Shown here one piece after another: positions 54,483 through 64,000 of a stretch of 64,000 nt of DNA. Source of the DNA: Vibrio sp. CAU 1672. Lineage in GTDB: Bacteria > Pseudomonadota > Gammaproteobacteria > Enterobacterales > Vibrionaceae. Below the pieces are notes generated by a model that did no database searches, had not been told where the DNA came from, and saw only the letters and a list, made by a program, of their open reading frames with translations. Numbering within the stretch: the first letter of the stretch is position 1; each line of letters begins with the position of its first letter. The stretch covers positions 186,001 to 250,000 of the forward strand of contig NZ_JARHUF010000002.1 in NCBI RefSeq assembly GCF_029223195.1. Direction: 5' to 3'. A program made the translations under genes and the position numbers.

Positions 54483-55712
54483 ATGAAGCATTTAGTTGAT
54501 AGATTTCTTCGCTACGTCAGGTTTGATACTCAATCCAATCCTTATCAGAGTAGTTGTCCGAGTTCTCCCGGACAACTTAAATTTGCCGAACTGCTTAAGC
54601 AGGAGATGGTGGATCTTGGACTCTCTGACGTCAGTTTAAATGAGAGTGGTTACCTGATGGCAAAGTTGCCATCCAATGTTGATTATGATGTACCGGCGAT
54701 TGGCTTCATTGCCCATATGGACACGGCTCCGGACGCATCCGGCAACGACGTGAAACCTCAGTTTATTGAAGATTACCAGGGAGGAGATATCGCCCTGGGC
54801 TTGGGTGATGAAGTCTTGTCGCCAGTGCAATACCCGGATTTACATCAATTACATGGCCACAATTTAATTACCACCGACGGTACAACTTTACTTGGTGCCG
54901 ACAATAAAGCGGGTATTGCCGAGATTTTGACCGCAGTCGCCATGTTGATAGAGAATCCAGATATTCCCCATGGTGACATCTGTATTGGCTTTACTCCAGA
55001 CGAAGAAATCGGCCGGGGCGCTGATCTGTTTGAGGTCGAAAAATTTGGTGCCCAATGGGCGTACACGATAGACGGTGGCCCGCAAGGGGAACTGGAGTAC
55101 GAAAACTTTAATGCTGCCAGCGCAGACGTGATTTTCCACGGGGTGAGTGTCCATCCGGGGACGGCTAAAGGTAAATTGGTTAACGCGATGAATCTGGCCG
55201 CCAAGTTTCAGGTACAAATGCCTGAAAATGAGACACCGGAGACAACGGAGGGTTACGAAGGATTTTATCACCTGAAATCGGGTGAACTCGGCGTTGCACG
55301 CAGTGAGTTAGGCTACATTATTCGAGATTTCGATCGTGCCGGGTTAGAAGAACGCAAAGCGTTTATGCAGACATTAGTCGACCAAATGAATGCGGAACTC
55401 AAGCATGGTTCAGTCGAACTGAAACTGACAGACAGCTACTTTAATATGCGCGAAATGGTTGAACCTCACCAGCATATTATCGATTTAGCCAAACTAGCGA
55501 TGGAGCAGTGCGATGTTGAGCCGCAGATCAAGCCTATTCGTGGCGGGACAGATGGTGCACGCTTGTCATTTATGGGGCTGCCTTGTCCAAATCTGTTCAC
55601 CGGGGGATACAATTTCCACGGTATCCATGAGTTTATCTCGGTAGAGATGATGGAAAAATCAGTACAAGTTATCGTCAAGTTAGCTGAACTGACGGCAAAA
55701 AAATACAGTTAA
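54483..55712 (+). CDS. pepT: Peptidase T (aminotripeptidase)
   Basis: The 409-aa M20 peptidase has the zinc ligands [24 protein letters not shown] and [10 protein letters not shown], and [20 protein letters not shown]. PepT cleaves the N-terminal residue of tripeptides in the cytosol. The start at 54483 (MKHLVDRF) aligns with the family; an ATG four codons upstream is possible. Single gene with terminator. Confidence 0.96.
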   Translation: MKHLVDRFLRYVRFDTQSNPYQSSCPSSPGQLKFAELLKQEMVDLGLSDVSLNESGYLMAKLPSNVDYDVPAIGFIAHMDTAPDASGNDVKPQFIEDYQGGDIALGLGDEVLSPVQYPDLHQLHGHNLITTDGTTLLGADNKAGIAEILTAVAMLIENPDIPHGDICIGFTPDEEIGRGADLFEVEKFGAQWAYTIDGGPQGELEYENFNAASADVIFHGVSVHPGTAKGKLVNAMNLAAKFQVQMPENETPETTEGYEGFYHLKSGELGVARSELGYIIRDFDRAGLEERKAFMQTLVDQMNAELKHGSVELKLTDSYFNMREMVEPHQHIIDLAKLAMEQCDVEPQIKPIRGGTDGARLSFMGLPCPNLFTGGYNFHGIHEFISVEMMEKSVQVIVKLAELTAKKYS

Positions 55713-55738
55713 TCTGTTGAATATAAAGTGCGTAGTAA

Positions 55739-55768
55739 CAAGCCCAGTCAAATGTCTGGGCTTTTTTG
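55739..55768 (+). terminator. Rho-independent terminator between pepT and dCMP deaminase
   Basis: The stem aagcccag / ctgggctt with loop tcaaatgt is followed by TTTTTTG. Confidence 0.88.
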
Positions 55769-55775
55769 TGCCTGG

Positions 55776-56237
55776 CTAGCGAACTCCACCGTCATCATTT
55801 AGCTCTGCCAGCGGTAACCAGTCAACTTCAACCCCCGCCTGATCAAACATATCCTGACTGACTTGAATCTTGTCAGCCCAGCGTGACAGAAAATCTTCAG
55901 ATTGTTGAGGGCAGTGCACACGTGAAATGCCGGTTTGGATGATTTTGGCTGCACAGTTTGGACAAGGGAAATGGGTCACCCAGATATCACAGCCATCAAG
56001 ATCGCGCTTAGAGAAAAGAATCGCGTTTTCTTCTGCGTGAAGGGTTTTTAAGTATTTAAGTTCGCGTTCATCGGTATCCACACTATCTGATACACCATGA
56101 GGGTAGCCGTTGAAGCCAACCGAAACAATCCGGTTTTGCTTGGTGATCACCGCACCGACTTGAGTAGAAGGATCTTTACTCCATGAAGCAACCAGCTCGG
56201 CCATTTGGTTAAAACGTTTTGCCCATTTAGAAATCAT
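55776..56237 (-). CDS. dCMP deaminase family protein
   Basis: The 153-aa protein starts MISKWAKRFNQMAELVASWS and has the zinc-binding HAEENAILF and PCPNCAAKI of deoxycytidylate deaminases, with the GYPHGVSD region. It deaminates dCMP (or a close nucleotide) to feed dTMP synthesis. The start at 56237 follows gagg; a 26-codon extension upstream is rejected. Single gene, convergent with pepT. Confidence 0.9.
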   Translation of the reverse strand: MISKWAKRFNQMAELVASWSKDPSTQVGAVITKQNRIVSVGFNGYPHGVSDSVDTDERELKYLKTLHAEENAILFSKRDLDGCDIWVTHFPCPNCAAKIIQTGISRVHCPQQSEDFLSRWADKIQVSQDMFDQAGVEVDWLPLAELNDDGGVR

Positions 56238-56604
56238 TAACATCCTCTCTATCAAAGGCTTGAGATAGCCGAATGATAACGTATTTAAGTGAAAAAAATA
56301 GCATTCAAACAACATTTTTCTGCCAACCGATTATTAACCATACCGTCAGGGGGGTAAAGCAGTCAGCCTTATCCAGCTTCTGTAGTGTAAATGCGCGCAT
56401 CGGTAGGTGGCAAAAGCTCCCCCCTTTTAAGCCCAAAGCTGTAGCGCCGATTAAACTGGCAGTGGTTGCTTTGGTTGCTTTGGTTGCTTTGGTTGAGTTA
56501 CAGGTTGAAACAATGTCGTTGTTAATTTGAAAGTATTCGGACAAAGGCCATTGTATATTCGGATAACTTTTAAAAGAATCCTGTACTATAAAAATGGTGT
56601 ATGT
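56238..56604. other. Divergent intergenic region with 9-bp tandem repeat
   Basis: This 367-base gap lies between the dCMP deaminase and the efflux operon. Its main feature is a run of 3.5 copies of ggttgcttt at 56464-56495. Open frames crossing it (both strands) lack ribosome sites and are not accepted as genes. Confidence 0.55.
56464..56495. repeat. 9-bp tandem repeat (3.5 copies of ggttgcttt)
   Basis: Three perfect ggttgcttt copies and a partial fourth lie about 110 bases before the efflux adaptor gene. Such a repeat could change in number by slippage and alter promoter spacing, but no evidence of that is in one sequence. Confidence 0.9.
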
Positions 56605-57732
56605 ATGCAGAAAAAACCACTTGTTGCAGTGATGATTGCAGCTGCAATTATCACTGGGTGTGGAGAAGCCGGGACTGCTCAGCGGGGAGCGATGCTTCCT
56701 TTAGTGGTGACAGAGGATGTCACCATCATTGATTACCAACCGAGTAAATCCTACATCGGGCGTATCGAAGCCGTCGAAGATACCAACATAACCGCTCAGG
56801 TGAGTGGTTATCTTAATGCACATCACTTTAAAGAAGGGCAGCTGGTAGAGCAAGGTGATCTGCTCTACTCAATTGAGCCCTCCTCATTTGAAGCTCAGGT
56901 AGCCAGCGCGAAAGCCTCATTGGCCCAGGCGAAAGCGTCGCTAAAAAAAGCCGAACTGGATCATCAGCGAGGGAAGAACTTGCTCCCACGTGGCAGTATT
57001 TCCCAATCTGAGTTTGACGCCCTGACGGCGACTTTACTGGGCGCGCGTGCGGAACTGGAGGCGGCCAATGCCCAGCTGAAGCTGGCGGAAGTGAACCTGT
57101 CGTATACCCAGATCCGGGCGCCGTTTAGTGGCCGCATCAGTGACAGTAAAGTCAGTACCGGAGATTTGGTCTCACCGTCATCCGGCATTTTGACCACACT
57201 GGTCAGCCTGGATCCTGTGCATACCTCGTTCAGTGTCAGTGAGCGGGAACGTCTGGCGATGGGAATGGAACGGGTTCAGGGAGATGGCTCAACCGACGCC
57301 GATGCGGTGGAAGTTCAGCTTGAACTGGAAAACGGTGAATATTTCCCGCACTTAGGGCGGCTGGATTTTGTTGGCAACCGGATTAATACCCAAACTGGTA
57401 CGCTTGCGATGCGTGCCTTGGTGCCTAACCCGAAGCATCAGCTTTTACCGGGACAACACATCAGAGTCAACCTGCGCAATAAAGAGACAAAAGCGGAAAC
57501 GGTAGTACCTCGCCGCGCAGTACAAACGGATCTTGAGGGCAACTTTGTCATGGTGTTGAGTGAAGGTAACATTGCAGAGCGGCGTAATGTGGTACTTGGG
57601 GCACAAGTCGAACAAGGCATCATTATTCGAGACGGTTTAAACGCCGATGACCAGGTGATCACCCAGGGCTTGCAGCGGATCCGGAACGGGGTCGAAGTCC
57701 GCCTTCAGTCATCTGCTGACCTACAACAATAA
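56605..57732 (+). CDS. RND efflux periplasmic adaptor (membrane fusion lipoprotein)
   Basis: The 375-aa HlyD/AcrA-like protein has a lipoprotein signal (AAAIITGCGEAG), biotinyl/lipoyl strands IGRIEAVEDTNITAQVSGYL, a helical hairpin (FEAQVASAKASLAQAKASLK and LEAANAQLKLAEVNLSYTQI) and barrel strands (IRAPFSGRISDSKVSTGDLV). It links the inner-membrane pump to an outer-membrane channel. The pump gene follows 9 bases later. Start 56605 precedes the lipoprotein signal; its ribosome site is weak. Confidence 0.93.
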   Translation: MQKKPLVAVMIAAAIITGCGEAGTAQRGAMLPLVVTEDVTIIDYQPSKSYIGRIEAVEDTNITAQVSGYLNAHHFKEGQLVEQGDLLYSIEPSSFEAQVASAKASLAQAKASLKKAELDHQRGKNLLPRGSISQSEFDALTATLLGARAELEAANAQLKLAEVNLSYTQIRAPFSGRISDSKVSTGDLVSPSSGILTTLVSLDPVHTSFSVSERERLAMGMERVQGDGSTDADAVEVQLELENGEYFPHLGRLDFVGNRINTQTGTLAMRALVPNPKHQLLPGQHIRVNLRNKETKAETVVPRRAVQTDLEGNFVMVLSEGNIAERRNVVLGAQVEQGIIIRDGLNADDQVITQGLQRIRNGVEVRLQSSADLQQ

Positions 57733-57741
57733 GGAGGCGCC

Positions 57742-60700
57742 ATGCTAAGTCGTTTCTTTATTCAAAGACCTAAGTTTGCCCTGGTGATCTCGATAATCCT
57801 CACGCTTGCCGGGATGATAGCGTTGTCGATTTTGCCAGTGGCTGAGTACCCGAAAATTAGCCCACCGTCGGTCAGTGTGACGGCTTTTTATACCGGAGCG
57901 AGTGCTGAGGTAGTGGAGCAAGCCATTGCCGATCCGATCGAGACATCGGTCAATGGGGTAGAAGACATGATTTATATGTCTTCAAAAAGTGCTAATGATG
58001 GCTCCTACAGCCTCAATATCACCTTTGATGTCGGCACCGATCCGGATATGGCACAAGTTAACGTGCAAAATCGGGTGTCGCAAATTGAGTCGAAGTTGCC
58101 TCAGGAAGTCCGTATGGTTGGGGTAACGGTGAAAAAGCGTTCACCAGACTTGTTGATGGTTCTGAACTTCTACTCGCCAGACGGCAGGTACGATGATCAG
58201 TTTCTTATCAACTACACCAACCTGAATGTTAAAGATCAGCTGGCCCGGGTAAAAGGTATCAGTGAAGTTAACGTGATCGGTGGTGGTGAATACGCGATGC
58301 GTGTGTGGCTGGATCCGGAAAAAATGGCCAACTTAAAACTGACTACCTCTGATGTCTATGCCGCGTTAGCAGAACAAAACGTGCAGGTTGCGGCGGGGCG
58401 TGTTGGTGCTGCGCCATACAGCAACCCGCAAGAAGTGCAGTTTAACCTGGTGACCAAAGGCCGCTTAGAGAGCGTCAGTGAATTTGAGAATGTCGTGCTG
58501 CGGGCCAACTCTGATGGCTCAAGCGTGTACCTGAAAGATGTGGCTCGCGTTGAGCTGGGGAAAAAGTTCTATGATGGCAATGGTCAGTTCCGTGGTCAGG
58601 ATGCGTCGATTGTTGCCTTGTCTTTGCAATCAGATGCGAACGCACTGGAAAGCGGTCAGGCGGTGATGGCGTTACTGGAGAATCTGAGTCATGGTTTTCC
58701 GGAAGGTATGGCTTATGAAACCAGTTACGACACCACAGTATTTGTTGCAGAATCGATCAAAGGCGTTGTTAAGACGCTCATTGAAGCGATTTTATTGGTT
58801 ATTGCGGTGACCTATCTGTTTTTAGGTAGTGCACGTGCCACACTGATCCCGGTGATCGCGATTCCGGTGTCTTTGATCGGTACTTTTGCCGTGATGCAGG
58901 TCACCGGTTTTACTATCAATACGGTGACGCTGTTTGGCCTGATCCTGGCGATTGGTATTGTAGTCGATGACGCGATTCTGGTGATCGAAAATGTTGATAC
59001 CACCATGGCCAAAGATCCGACTATCTCTCCGCGCAAAGCAACCCTGATGGCGATGAAAGAGGTGACCGGGCCAATCATTACCTCGACGCTGGTTTTGCTG
59101 GCGGTATTCATTCCGGTTGCTATGTTGCCGGGGATTACTGGCATCATGTACCGCCAGTTTGCTTTGACGATTTGTATCGCGGTGGTGATTTCGTCAATTA
59201 ACGCTTTAACTCTGTCTCCGGCGCTATGTTCATTGGTGCTGAAACAGGGGGGCGGTAATACCGCACGATGGTTCCGGGCATTTAACCGTGGCCTAGACCG
59301 AATTACTACGCGTTATGGTCAGGTAGCAGGCTTCTTGGTCAAAAAGTCACTCCTGTTGGTGGCATTCTATGTTATTGCCGTTGCGGCGGTAACATTTTTC
59401 GCCAAAACCACGTCAACCGCTTTTGTTCCGCAGGAAGATAAAGGCATCTTACTGGTTAATGTGCAGTTGCCGGACACGGCCTCACTGTCTCGTACTGAAG
59501 ACGTGACCAATCAACTGATGACCCTGGTTGAACAGGAGCCGGGTGTTGATGGGGTCACGGTGGCGAATGGCTTTTCATTCATGACGGGAGCCGCCGCTTC
59601 CAACGGTGCCTCTTTGTTTATTAAATTGCATGACTGGGAAGTGCGCAACAGCCTTGACGGAGACCATTCAGCCAATGCGATTGCTCAGCGGATCAACGGT
59701 CGTGCAGCCATGACTTTACCTCAGGCGATGGTGTTTGCAATGGGGCCTCCCGCGGTTCCCGGCATGGGCGCAGCGTCTGGTTTTGAGTTCGTATTAGAAG
59801 ATACCTTAGGCCGCAGCCGAACGGATCTCGCGATGGTAATGGGGGAAATGATTCAGGCGGCCAACCAGGCGCCGGAAATCGCTTACACCTTCAGCACCTT
59901 CCGTGCAGATGTGCCACATTACTATGTTGATATCGACCGTGAAAAGGCACAGCAGTTAGGCATCCCATTATCGTCGGTTTTCCAGACACTGCAGGGCAAT
60001 TTAGGTTCGCTGTATGTGAATGACTTCACTATGTTTGGTAAAAACTTCCGGGTCACGATGCAGGCAGATGGTCATCACCGCAGCAGTATCGAAGATCTGG
60101 AACGTTTTCACGTCAGATCAACCAATGGTGAGATGATACCACTGAGTACCTTGGTCAGTTACGAGCAGGTATTTGAACCCGATGTGGCTTGGCGCTACAA
60201 CATGTACCGCAGTGCCGTGATCCAGGGCCAGGCGGCGCCGGGTTACTCAAGTGGTGACGCGATCGCGGCCATGGAGCGTGTCGCAGCCGAGGTGCTGCCG
60301 CAAGGTTACACGTATGAGTGGACGGGGATGGCCTATCAGGAAGTGCTGGCAGGTAACCAGGCGATTTTTGCCTTTGCCTTGGCGTTGATCTTCATTTATC
60401 TGTTTATGGTCGCGCAGTATGAAAGCTGGAGTATTCCTTTGGCTATCATTCTCGTGGTGCCGGTCGCTACCCTTGGCTCGTTTTTGGCCTTAAATCTAAC
60501 CGGGATGCCGCTTAATTTATATGCGCAAATTGGTTTGGTGCTGCTCATCGCGCTGGCGGCGAAAAACGCCATCCTGATCGTTGAATTTGCCAAACAGGAG
60601 CGTGAAGAAAAAGAGCTACCGATCGATGAGTCGGCAGTACAGGGGGGTAAGCTACGTTTTCGCGCGGTGAACATGACGTCCTGGTCATTTATCTTGGGGA

Positions 60701-60894
60701 TATGCCCTCTGATTTTTGCTTCAGGAGCGGGCCATGTGAGCCAGAACTCGTTGGGGATTTCGTTGATCGGTGGTCTGTTATGCGTGTTGCTGGCCGGTAC
60801 CTTCCTGATCCCGGGTTTCTACGCCATGATCCAGCGGAAGCGTGAAAAAGTGCATGGTGGTAACACCAAGCTGATCCCGTTAGATGATGTCTGA
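57742..60894 (+). CDS. RND multidrug efflux pump, HAE1 family (AcrB/MexF-like)
   Basis: The 1050-aa protein has the RND start [27 protein letters not shown]-type [20 protein letters not shown], the proton-relay [15 protein letters not shown], a second-half [20 protein letters not shown] and twelve membrane segments around two large periplasmic loops. It exports drugs, bile salts or other toxic compounds by proton antiport. The ribosome site is aaggagg. No outer-membrane factor gene is present, so a TolC encoded elsewhere is probably used. Confidence 0.95.
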   Translation: MLSRFFIQRPKFALVISIILTLAGMIALSILPVAEYPKISPPSVSVTAFYTGASAEVVEQAIADPIETSVNGVEDMIYMSSKSANDGSYSLNITFDVGTDPDMAQVNVQNRVSQIESKLPQEVRMVGVTVKKRSPDLLMVLNFYSPDGRYDDQFLINYTNLNVKDQLARVKGISEVNVIGGGEYAMRVWLDPEKMANLKLTTSDVYAALAEQNVQVAAGRVGAAPYSNPQEVQFNLVTKGRLESVSEFENVVLRANSDGSSVYLKDVARVELGKKFYDGNGQFRGQDASIVALSLQSDANALESGQAVMALLENLSHGFPEGMAYETSYDTTVFVAESIKGVVKTLIEAILLVIAVTYLFLGSARATLIPVIAIPVSLIGTFAVMQVTGFTINTVTLFGLILAIGIVVDDAILVIENVDTTMAKDPTISPRKATLMAMKEVTGPIITSTLVLLAVFIPVAMLPGITGIMYRQFALTICIAVVISSINALTLSPALCSLVLKQGGGNTARWFRAFNRGLDRITTRYGQVAGFLVKKSLLLVAFYVIAVAAVTFFAKTTSTAFVPQEDKGILLVNVQLPDTASLSRTEDVTNQLMTLVEQEPGVDGVTVANGFSFMTGAAASNGASLFIKLHDWEVRNSLDGDHSANAIAQRINGRAAMTLPQAMVFAMGPPAVPGMGAASGFEFVLEDTLGRSRTDLAMVMGEMIQAANQAPEIAYTFSTFRADVPHYYVDIDREKAQQLGIPLSSVFQTLQGNLGSLYVNDFTMFGKNFRVTMQADGHHRSSIEDLERFHVRSTNGEMIPLSTLVSYEQVFEPDVAWRYNMYRSAVIQGQAAPGYSSGDAIAAMERVAAEVLPQGYTYEWTGMAYQEVLAGNQAIFAFALALIFIYLFMVAQYESWSIPLAIILVVPVATLGSFLALNLTGMPLNLYAQIGLVLLIALAAKNAILIVEFAKQEREEKELPIDESAVQGGKLRFRAVNMTSWSFILGICPLIFASGAGHVSQNSLGISLIGGLLCVLLAGTFLIPGFYAMIQRKREKVHGGNTKLIPLDDV

Positions 60895-60924
60895 TATCCG
60901 AGCGGTAGGTTAACGGTATAATAG

Positions 60925-60960
60925 CAAGCCCCAAATTAACATTTGGGGCTTGTGGTTTTT
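60925..60960. terminator. Bidirectional terminator between efflux pump and chemoreceptor
   Basis: The perfect caagccccaaat / atttggggcttg stem with loop taac is flanked by T-rich tracts on both strands (TTTTT on plus). Confidence 0.92.
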
Positions 60961-60977
60961 ATAAATGGGGCATCAAA

Positions 60978-62747
60978 TTAGGCTTTGCGTGTTTTGAACT
61001 GCGCAACGGCGTGATCCATATCGCTCGCTTGCGCAGAGACTGCGTCCACTTCCTGCAGACACTCTTGCGCCGACTGCATGTTGTTATCTGAAATGGTGTT
61101 TAGCTCGGTAATGGACTCACTGACCTGATTCATTACGATACCTTGCTCCTCAATAGCCGACGCGATGCGTTCAGAGTTGGCTTGAATAGAGTGCATATCA
61201 GAAATGATTTGCTGTAAGCTGGTATCCAGTTTTTCAGAGGCGCCTAAGGTTTGCTGGCCCTGCTCATTACACTGATCAATATCGGAGACTACAGTTGACA
61301 TCTGTGATTGGATAGCCGATACCACGCGGGTAATTTCTTCGGTGGATTGATGGGTGCGGCTTGCCAGTGCGCGGACTTCATCCGCAACCACAGCAAACCC
61401 GCGTCCTTGCTCTCCGGCACGCGCGGCTTCAATTGCAGCGTTCAGTGCCAGCAAATTGGTCTGTTCGGCAATCTCTTGAATGATATTGACCGCACCGCCA
61501 ATTTTCGCCACGTGTTCATTCAGTGAGCCGATCGATTGTTGGCTGTTTGATAAAATGCTGGTGAGTTCACCGACATTAGCGACTGTCGATTCGACTACTT
61601 CACGGCCATGTTCTGCGTTGTTTGAGGCTTGGTGTACGCCTTCGACGGCGACAGAAGTACTCTGGGAAATCTCAGCAATGGTAGCCACCATTTGTTGTAC
61701 GGCGGTAGCCATCGAAGTGGTGTGATCTGCCTGGGTATGGAACTGGACAATGACACCTTCTAGTTCACGGTGCATATTGTTGGTGCTTGAAGTGAGCTGG
61801 GCAGATTTATCCTGGGTATCGTGAATGAGGTGTTCGAGTTTGTCGAGCAAATCGTTCAGGTGGTGGCCGATGTCAACCAACTCATCTTTGCCACTCATCG
61901 AGGAGCGAATGCTCATGTCGTTGGTGGCCCCTATTTCTCTGATGGTTGCCAGAAGCTGGCTGACACGCGTATTGATCGAGCGGGCGATTTGCCAGATCAG
62001 GGCAAAAATAATCAGTAACGTTACGCCAGTAACCGCTTGCTTAATGAGCGTCATTTGTTCTTCTCGCTCCATCATCGCCTGGGTAAGGGACTGGGAAAAC
62101 GTCTTGAACTGTTCTTCAACCGTGTGTGACAGGATGCGGGTCTCACCCAGCAAGCCCTTATTGTAAGCCACGCCCATCTGTTGTTTTTGGCTGGCGAGCT
62201 GCTGAGCCCGGGCGAGTAGATCTGCGGCATCAAGACCGTTGAGCAGGGCAGCGTTGAACTGGCCCGCTCTTATTTGTTGATCAAACTCTATCAGGGCGAC
62301 TAATTGATCGTGGTTTGCGGCTCCTTTAACCTTGGTTAACATTTGGTTGTAGGAGGCGAGAAGGCCTTTGTCTTCACTTAAGCCAAAACGCTGGTAAGCG
62401 GCCACTAAGGCCTGAAAGCCTTGCTGATAAGTGAGGAGATCCCGTTTAAACTGCTCGCTGGATGGCAGGTCATACGAAATTAGTAGTTTTGATAATGTCG
62501 TGTTGGTGCTTAAAAATTTCTCGACATTCTGGTCAAACTTGGTCAGGTACTTGGCGTTACTGCGGAGCAAAAAGTCTTTTTCATTGCGGCGCAGATTGAG
62601 GAGGCGGATCTCCAGATCACCCACCAGTTTTATCGCGTGGTGGAGGTCTTCAGACTGTTGTGCAAAATGTGATGAGACCCCCAACAGGGAAATAATGCCC
62701 AAAATGGCAATGATGCCAAGAGAGTACAGTTTATAGCGAATGGTCAT
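60978..62747 (-). CDS. Methyl-accepting chemotaxis protein
   Basis: The 589-aa receptor has two membrane helices (about residues 7-27 and 223-243) around a helical periplasmic sensor domain (four-helix type, LRNEKDF-like [20 protein letters not shown]), then HAMP and a signalling hairpin with tip [20 protein letters not shown]. The ligand is unknown. The [11 protein letters not shown] pattern occurs in sensors of the small-molecule group. Ribosome site aggac. Single gene. Confidence 0.93.
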   Translation of the reverse strand: MTIRYKLYSLGIIAILGIISLLGVSSHFAQQSEDLHHAIKLVGDLEIRLLNLRRNEKDFLLRSNAKYLTKFDQNVEKFLSTNTTLSKLLISYDLPSSEQFKRDLLTYQQGFQALVAAYQRFGLSEDKGLLASYNQMLTKVKGAANHDQLVALIEFDQQIRAGQFNAALLNGLDAADLLARAQQLASQKQQMGVAYNKGLLGETRILSHTVEEQFKTFSQSLTQAMMEREEQMTLIKQAVTGVTLLIIFALIWQIARSINTRVSQLLATIREIGATNDMSIRSSMSGKDELVDIGHHLNDLLDKLEHLIHDTQDKSAQLTSSTNNMHRELEGVIVQFHTQADHTTSMATAVQQMVATIAEISQSTSVAVEGVHQASNNAEHGREVVESTVANVGELTSILSNSQQSIGSLNEHVAKIGGAVNIIQEIAEQTNLLALNAAIEAARAGEQGRGFAVVADEVRALASRTHQSTEEITRVVSAIQSQMSTVVSDIDQCNEQGQQTLGASEKLDTSLQQIISDMHSIQANSERIASAIEEQGIVMNQVSESITELNTISDNNMQSAQECLQEVDAVSAQASDMDHAVAQFKTRKA

Positions 62748-62818
62748 ACTGCTTGTCCTAAAAAATGGCTTACAAAACGAAACCTATGTTGATTTCTTAT
62801 TAGCCGGATTCTAACGTC

Positions 62819-63232
62819 TTAAAATTGAATTTTTTGTCGCTGTTGCTTTTTCGCCGCGTGTTTGGTTTTCTTATCTAAACGACGGCGCTGAGATGCTTTA
62901 GTTGGTTTGGTGGTAATGCGTTTCTTCTGTTGATAGTTAACGGACTGAATCAGCGCCTGCAGACGCTGCAGGGCATCTTCTTTATTTTGCTCTTGTGTAC
63001 GAAACTGCTGACCTTTTATCACAATTACCCCCTCTTTAGAGATTCGACCATCTGACAATGCAAGTAGTCTCTCTTTGTAGAACGGAGGCAGCGTTGAATG
63101 ATGTATGTCAAAGCGCAAGTGTATTGCTGACGATACTTTATTGACGTTTTGTCCCCCGGAGCCCTGAGCTCGAATCGGGGTTAGTTGGATTTCCCAATCA
63201 TTAATGGAAACAGTGTTTGAAATTTTCAGCAT
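62819..63232 (-). CDS. arfB: Ribosome rescue peptidyl-tRNA hydrolase ArfB (YaeJ-like)
   Basis: The 137-aa protein has the GGQ motif in RAQGSGGQNVNKVSSAI and a basic, Lys/Gln-rich tail (KKTKHAAKKQQRQKIQ) that enters the empty mRNA channel. It releases peptides from ribosomes stalled on non-stop mRNA. The domain lacks the codon-recognition parts of RF1/RF2. Single gene. Confidence 0.94.
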   Translation of the reverse strand: MLKISNTVSINDWEIQLTPIRAQGSGGQNVNKVSSAIHLRFDIHHSTLPPFYKERLLALSDGRISKEGVIVIKGQQFRTQEQNKEDALQRLQALIQSVNYQQKKRITTKPTKASQRRRLDKKTKHAAKKQQRQKIQF

Positions 63233-63301
63233 GCACGAAGCGCGTAACAGTAATGCGTTCGGTTAATCTATCATTTAACGGGTATTGAAAGAATTAATAA
63301 T

Positions 63302-63904
63302 ATGTCTAATTATGATTTAGCTCCATATAAAGGGCTGATTTTTGATATGGATGGTACGTTACTCGATACCATGCCGTCCCATTTGCTGGCCTGGCGCCGT
63401 ACAGCAGAGCACTTCAATTTTCCATATCAACCGGAATGGTTGCACAGCTTGGGTGGAATGCCGAGCTACAAAATTGCAGGTGAAGTTAATCGCCGCCATA
63501 ACCTGAAACTGGATCCCAAGGCGGTTTCACAGTTTAAAATGGCAGCTTTTGCCAGTATTGACTCACCGGGAGACAGCATCGCATGTACCAACCAGATCCT
63601 GGACCTGTTCCTTGGAGAAAAGAAGATTGCCGTCGGGACGGGCAGCCAGCGTGACAGCGCATGGCGGTTGTTAGAAAGTGCCGGAATCTTGTCCAAGTTA
63701 GATGCGATAGTCACTGCAACGGATGTAGAGAACCATAAACCCTGTCCTGATACTTTTTTGCTAGCGGCGGAAAAGCTGGGGCTTAAGGCTGAAGATTGCG
63801 TGGTTTTTGAAGATACTGAGCTGGGCAAGCAAGCGGCGCATGCAGCAGGTATGGATTGTCTGATGGTGGTAGAAGGGACGTTAGTGTTTCATCCTAAACC
63901 GTAA
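63302..63904 (+). CDS. HAD-superfamily phosphatase (YqaB-like)
   Basis: The 200-aa protein has the HAD motif I FDMDGTLLDTMPSH, motif II VGTGSQRDSAWRLL (Thr/Ser in GTGS) and motif IV CVVFEDTELGKQAAHAAGMD. The early cap WRRTAEHFNFPYQPEWLHSL suggests fructose-1-phosphatase/YqaB or beta-phosphoglucomutase relatives. Substrate assignment is uncertain. Terminator downstream. Confidence 0.9.
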   Translation: MSNYDLAPYKGLIFDMDGTLLDTMPSHLLAWRRTAEHFNFPYQPEWLHSLGGMPSYKIAGEVNRRHNLKLDPKAVSQFKMAAFASIDSPGDSIACTNQILDLFLGEKKIAVGTGSQRDSAWRLLESAGILSKLDAIVTATDVENHKPCPDTFLLAAEKLGLKAEDCVVFEDTELGKQAAHAAGMDCLMVVEGTLVFHPKP

Positions 63905-63907
63905 ATA

Positions 63908-63936
63908 AAAACGCCGTGAGTGATCACGGCGTTTTA
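63908..63936. terminator. Bidirectional terminator between HAD gene and FKBP
   Basis: The perfect 12-bp stem aaaacgccgtga / tcacggcgtttt with loop gtga sits between convergent genes and carries T runs on both strands. Confidence 0.93.
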
Positions 63937-63944
63937 CTTGGTCG

Positions 63945-64000
63945 TTATTGAATTTCAATTAATTCCACATCAAAGATAAGCACGCTCGCAGGTGGAATTG
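63945..64000 (-). CDS. FKBP-type peptidyl-prolyl isomerase, C-terminal end only
   Basis: Only the last 18 codons are inside the window. They read IPPASVLIFDVELIEIQ and stop at 63945, the typical last strand of FKBP/FklB prolyl isomerases. The rest of the gene lies beyond the right edge. Confidence 0.82.
   Translation of the reverse strand, partial: IPPASVLIFDVELIEIQ

Noticed and set aside
56273-56544. Opposing frames across the 9-bp repeat
   Set aside because: Both depend on the repeat for their open length and lack ribosome sites.
1-64000. CRISPR array, tRNA/rRNA, IS element, integron cassette or prophage
   Set aside because: No regularly spaced repeats, cloverleaf, transposase, integrase or phage structural gene was seen; the single XRE protein is not enough.

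Overview
The window looks like a piece of a Vibrio (Vibrionaceae) genome, probably the secondary chromosome. The evidence is a talB-tkt pair beside a SorC-type regulator, an adenosine deaminase gene preceded by an adenine riboswitch of the Vibrio vulnificus type, a GH18 chitinase, PAS-type chemoreceptors, and a polymyxin-resistance locus (response regulator, histidine kinase, dgkA, eptA) in a vibrio-like order. This is inferred from protein and RNA content; no database search was run. No tRNA, rRNA, CRISPR array, insertion sequence or prophage is visible.

Layout. 1-5.5 kb: cut-off periplasmic nucleotidase, a long AT-rich gap, small proteins, and a cysteine hydrolase divergent from a GlxA-like regulator. 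5.6-10.4 kb: lipid A modification locus, eptA, dgkA, a glycine-zipper lipoprotein and a two-component system. 10.5-10.8 kb: apparent deletion scar in which the 3' ends of two divergent genes survive. 10.9-19.2 kb: single-gene units, including a DsbA-like oxidase, a FAH hydrolase, an AraC/AzlCD/LysE amino-acid export cluster and a phosphohexomutase. 19.5-27.3 kb: a complete aa3-type cytochrome c oxidase locus (subunit II fused to cytochrome c) with assembly factors and the haem A pathway. 27.5-30 kb: OmpA-like porin and TyrR-boxed aroG. 30.4-39.2 kb: Aer-like receptor, riboswitch-controlled add, tkt/talB with SorC regulator and operators, chitinase. 39.3-44.8 kb: a doubly broken GGDEF/EAL gene, a sulfurtransferase, and an exported LruC-domain protein with a lipoprotein. 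45-50.4 kb: moeBA, folE, a TDT transporter and clcA. 50.4-64 kb: a candidate structured small RNA, small exported and regulatory proteins, aldo-keto reductase, pepT, dCMP deaminase, an RND efflux pair, a chemoreceptor, arfB, a HAD phosphatase and the tail of an FKBP.

The most informative non-coding signals are the adenine riboswitch (33086-33152), an unassigned multi-hairpin RNA ending in a strong terminator (50740-50833), repeated 14-bp palindromes between talB and its regulator, a TyrR box before aroG, and an 11-bp-period direct repeat before dgkA-eptA. The clearest decay is the nonsense plus deletion in the GGDEF/EAL gene and the divergent-gene scar at 10.5-10.8 kb.
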